Assembly: GCA_949287115.1 (NCBI GenBank)
Contig: CASEFF010000160.1
Span: 1 to 9,256 of the forward strand
DNA from: an uncultured Bacillota bacterium
GTDB lineage: Bacteria > Bacillota > Clostridia > Peptostreptococcales > Anaerovoracaceae
Reading direction: 5' to 3'
Length of the DNA stretch: 9,256 nucleotides
Shown in pieces: positions 6,848-9,256 of the stretch; the first letter of the stretch is position 1, and the number at the start of each line of letters is the position of its first letter. A program made the position numbers and the translations under genes. The notes under the pieces are model-generated. The model was not told the DNA's origin. It did no database searches and was given only the letters and a program-made list of their open reading frames with translations.

Positions 6848-6876
6848 ATCATACCTCATGTGGAAAATATTGTCAA
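6848..6876 (-). promoter_or_regulatory. Promoter of the TadZ-like gene
   Basis: A perfect TTGACA (6871-6876) and a TATGAT (6848-6853) are exactly 17 bp apart, with transcription predicted near 6841. The -35 box begins 3 bp after the stop codon of the metallophosphoesterase gene. The ATG at 6859 falls in the promoter spacer and so cannot be translated from this transcript. Confidence 0.75.
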
Positions 6877-6879
6877 TAT

Positions 6880-8073
6880 TTATTGTGCGAAGCTTACATC
6901 TATCACCGCTATCTCACTGTCCGTACCGATCCTCATGGCCGGGCCCCAGACTCCGACTCCCGAAGTGACGACGGAATACATGTCGTCTATCTTATCGAGT
7001 CCGTAGGCGTTCTCCCAGAACAGATCTATCGTGAGATTGCCGGGGAATATCTGCCCGTCATGGGTATGGCCGCCCAGATCCATGTCCACTCCGGCGTCGG
7101 CCTTCTGCCTCAGCTGTGACGGCTGATGATCTATGCAAATGACAGGGCCGCTCCTGTCTACACCTTTCATGAGCTCTCCTATCGACTTCCTGCCCTCATC
7201 GCTGTTTGGTTTCGACGCATCCATACGGCCTATGAGCGTTATGTTTCCCGCAATGGTCACCGACTCATCCTCCAGGATCTCTATGCCGGCCTTCTTCACG
7301 AACTCATCGACTTCCGGCTGCACCAGCGCGTCCTTTCCCACCGGCACCGTGAAGCCGCCTATGAGCTGCTCCTCCACGTCGTGATTACCGTACACACCGT
7401 AAACTCCGTAACGCGATCTTATGCCCGACAGTGTCTTTGCTATCTCGTCGGCATCGCTGAGGGCGTAATAGTCGTTATCCACTATATCCCCCGCGAACAC
7501 CACCAGATCGGCATCCTGTTCGTTTATCAGCTCCACCATGTCTTCCATCATGTCGTTGCCCACCGAATATCCGAGATGAGTGTCCGCCACGAGCACTATT
7601 CGCATATCCTCAAGTCCGTCTGCGCTCTTATCCACCGTAACGTCGTACTTTATGACATCCGTATCCTGATAATGGACCACGCCGTAAATACTGAAACATA
7701 TTATCAGCGCTATCACCGTAAAGCCGCGTATCACTATGTACCTGCGATACCCTTTATACCCCTTTCGCATTTTTTTGAAAAGCCACAGGAAAAACGTGAC
7801 GACCTCGGCGAGCGCCACAAAGAAAAGGGCGTATATGAACACGCCTATCCAGACGTTGTTTATAAATTTCAGCGCGGATATCCATGCGGGATCTTCAAAC
7901 AGTATCCACGTACCGACGCTGCTCATCAGGAACAGGTATATCACCGAAAAGCCTATCATCACGCCTTTTTTCCCCAATGCTCCGTGGACGTTCCTGAGCA
8001 GCCTTATAACTCTGTGCCACAGAAAAACGTTGACCGCTATGTACACCGCCGCAAGCAATATCAGATACCACAT
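6880..8073 (-). CDS. Membrane-anchored metallophosphoesterase (YkuE/YaeI-like)
   Basis: This is a 397-residue calcineurin-like phosphoesterase with an N-terminal membrane region. Hydrophobic segments lie at about 2-19, 39-59, 74-99 and 114-134, giving four predicted membrane helices. The catalytic domain follows (about 155-397), with the full set of dinuclear-metal motifs: DTH (164-166), GDIVDN (195-200), GNHD (229-232), DHQP (315-318) and GGHTHDGQ (334-341). Proteins of this group hydrolyse phosphodiesters, and some relatives act on lipid-linked phosphates; the substrate here is unknown. The start is ATG at 8073, with GGAGGGAG directly upstream. That site lies within the end of mtnA (13-bp overlap), so translation is probably coupled. 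An ATG at 8124 is in frame but adds a hydrophilic stretch without support. The side of the membrane the catalytic domain faces cannot be fixed from sequence. Confidence 0.9.
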   Translation of the reverse strand: MWYLILLAAVYIAVNVFLWHRVIRLLRNVHGALGKKGVMIGFSVIYLFLMSSVGTWILFEDPAWISALKFINNVWIGVFIYALFFVALAEVVTFFLWLFKKMRKGYKGYRRYIVIRGFTVIALIICFSIYGVVHYQDTDVIKYDVTVDKSADGLEDMRIVLVADTHLGYSVGNDMMEDMVELINEQDADLVVFAGDIVDNDYYALSDADEIAKTLSGIRSRYGVYGVYGNHDVEEQLIGGFTVPVGKDALVQPEVDEFVKKAGIEILEDESVTIAGNITLIGRMDASKPNSDEGRKSIGELMKGVDRSGPVICIDHQPSQLRQKADAGVDMDLGGHTHDGQIFPGNLTIDLFWENAYGLDKIDDMYSVVTSGVGVWGPAMRIGTDSEIAVIDVSFAQ

Positions 8074-9197
8074 ACTCCCTCCAGTTTCACTTTTGCCAGA
8101 CTCTCCGTAAAAGGCGGCCTGCATATGCCCTTTTCCGTCACGATTGCCGTTATCAGGCTGCTGTCCGTCACATCGAAAGCCGGGTTATAGCATTTCACTC
8201 CTTCCGGCGCCACAGGCTCTCCGTAGAACATCTCTCTGATCTCCCCGGGTTTTCTCAGCTCTATCGGTATCTCTTCTCCGGAAGCGCAGTCCAGATCTAC
8301 GGTCGACGTAGGCCCCAGCACGTAAAAAGGTATGCCGTAATGCTTTGCCAGTATTGCCACCGCCGACGTCCCTATCTTGTTCGCCGTGTCTCCGTTGGCT
8401 GCTACGCGGTCGCATCCCACGAAACACGCCTGCACCCATCCGTTCTTCATCACCATGGAAGCCATGTTATCGCATATCAGCGTCACATCGACACCTGCCT
8501 GCTGCAGCTCGTAAGCCGTGAGCCTCGCTCCCTGAAGCAGCGGTCTCGTCTCGTCGGCAAACACCCTGAAGTCCATGCCCCGCTCGTTTCCCAGCAGTAT
8601 GGGTCCCAGAGCTGTGCCGTACCGCGACGTGGCAAGCGGCCCCGCATTGCAGTGGGTGAGTATGCCGTCACCGTCCTTTATAAGCGTCAGTCCGTATTCC
8701 GATATGGCTCGGCACATGGCGATGTCCTCCTCGTGTATGGCCTTCGCCTCTTTCATCATGGCATCGGCTATGATGTACACCCCGGCCTTTTCGGTTTCCG
8801 CCGCGTACGCCTTTTCTGCAGACTCCAGCACTCTTTCCACTGCCCACGACAGATTGACCGCCGTCGGCCTGGAAGTCCTGAGATGATCTCCGTGCTTTTT
8901 CATGACGCCAAGCAGCTCCGCTGCCCCGCCGGTTCCGCCGTCTCGCGCGCCTTCCGCGATCCGCACGCTTTCACGCCTCGCCAGCACAGCCATGCAGTAT
9001 GCCGCAAATATGCCTATGGCCGGCGCACCGCGCACTTTCAGCCCCGCTATCGCATCGTACATCTCCTCCGGAGTCGCCGCCTCGAGATACTCCATCCTGC
9101 CGGGCAAAAGGCTCTGATCCAGTATCACAACGGCGAGCCCGTCTTCTCTTAGGCGTATATTGGTCATTCCTTCGTTTTCTTTTCCTGTCTTACCCAT
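8061..9197 (-). CDS. mtnA: S-methyl-5-thioribose-1-phosphate isomerase
   Basis: MtnA isomerises 5-methylthioribose 1-phosphate to methylthioribulose 1-phosphate, recycling the methylthioadenosine left by polyamine synthesis and similar reactions. The 378-residue protein belongs to the eIF2B-like fold. It shows RGAPAIG (56-62), [13 protein letters not shown] (108-120), [18 protein letters not shown] (181-198) with catalytic C183, and [18 protein letters not shown] (260-277) with catalytic D263. Length is slightly above the usual 340-360 because of a few extra N-terminal residues and a Gly-rich insert near 84-92. The start is ATG at 9197, with a GGGA about 10 nt upstream; an internal ATG at 9167 begins the conserved part and remains possible. 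No kinase, phosphorylase or dioxygenase of methionine salvage is in the window, so the upstream and downstream steps are unknown. Ribose-1,5-bisphosphate isomerase is a related alternative, but the motifs favour MtnA. Confidence 0.93.
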   Translation of the reverse strand: MGKTGKENEGMTNIRLREDGLAVVILDQSLLPGRMEYLEAATPEEMYDAIAGLKVRGAPAIGIFAAYCMAVLARRESVRIAEGARDGGTGGAAELLGVMKKHGDHLRTSRPTAVNLSWAVERVLESAEKAYAAETEKAGVYIIADAMMKEAKAIHEEDIAMCRAISEYGLTLIKDGDGILTHCNAGPLATSRYGTALGPILLGNERGMDFRVFADETRPLLQGARLTAYELQQAGVDVTLICDNMASMVMKNGWVQACFVGCDRVAANGDTANKIGTSAVAILAKHYGIPFYVLGPTSTVDLDCASGEEIPIELRKPGEIREMFYGEPVAPEGVKCYNPAFDVTDSSLITAIVTEKGICRPPFTESLAKVKLEGVCGI

Positions 9198-9243
9198 CGT
9201 TATTTTCCCTTTGACGCTGTTATCATCCCGATCGTTTTACTAT

Positions 9244-9249
9244 ATTATA
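9244..9249 (-). promoter_or_regulatory. Candidate -10 box of the mtnA promoter
   Basis: A perfect TATAAT lies 46 bp before the mtnA ATG in an AT-rich stretch. The matching -35 box would fall just outside the window, so the promoter cannot be confirmed. Confidence 0.35.
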
Positions 9250-9256
9250 TATTGCA

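Noticed and set aside
5534..7006. A 490-codon open frame on the plus strand opposite the TadZ-like gene and the rib leader
   Set aside because: It is antisense to a gene with recognisable domains and runs across the FMN riboswitch, a promoter and two intergenic junctions. Its translation is low-complexity, rich in Arg, Ser, His and Pro, with no family features. It is a codon-bias shadow.
7126..8190. A 354-codon plus-strand frame opposite the phosphoesterase and mtnA
   Set aside because: It is antisense to two confidently identified genes, and its His/Tyr/Arg-rich translation has no recognisable domain.

Overview
This 9.3-kb window looks like a compact chromosomal segment of a Gram-positive anaerobe, most likely a member of the Clostridia with mid-range GC. 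This is inferred from four things: a complete ribD-ribE-ribBA-ribH operon behind an FMN riboswitch, which is the usual Firmicutes arrangement; strong AGGAGG-type ribosome binding sites; near-consensus TTGACA/TATAAT-type promoters; and an orphan TadZ/CpaE-like protein of the kind seen in Clostridia. No genus can be named from the sequence alone. There are no mobile elements, tRNAs, rRNAs or CRISPR arrays.

Layout. The left edge (1-531, minus) is the N-terminal part of a Na/Pi cotransporter-family protein that runs off the window. It shares a divergent intergenic region with an auxin-efflux-carrier (AEC) family permease (749-1678, plus). Only 9 bp separate the AEC stop codon from the end of ribH, so the permease and the riboflavin operon converge tail to tail. 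Everything to the right is on the minus strand. In transcription order it is mtnA (9197-8061), a membrane-anchored metallophosphoesterase (8073-6880, overlapping mtnA by 13 bp), a TadZ/CpaE-like atypical ATPase (6787-5648) with its own promoter, and then the rib operon: promoter (5643-5615), FMN riboswitch (5592-5459), about 225 nt of structured leader, ribD, ribE, ribBA, ribH.

Function. The rib operon supplies every dedicated biosynthetic activity from GTP and ribulose 5-phosphate to riboflavin: RibBA (both entry reactions), RibD (deaminase and reductase), RibH (lumazine synthase) and RibE (riboflavin synthase). The intermediate phosphatase is absent, as usual. FMN binding to the leader should terminate transcription before ribD. 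The leader carries two intrinsic terminators, not one, with a long stable hairpin between them, and both terminator 5' arms are nearly complementary to the same segment at the 5' base of the aptamer. This is the most interesting regulatory feature seen here.

The remaining genes are not obviously linked to flavin metabolism. MtnA belongs to methylthioadenosine recycling. The phosphoesterase is translationally coupled to it but has no known substrate. The TadZ-like protein has lost both lysines of the ParA/MinD P-loop and has no tad pilus genes beside it. No clearly new multi-gene system is visible; the points worth a second look are the doubled riboswitch expression platform and the orphan TadZ-like gene.
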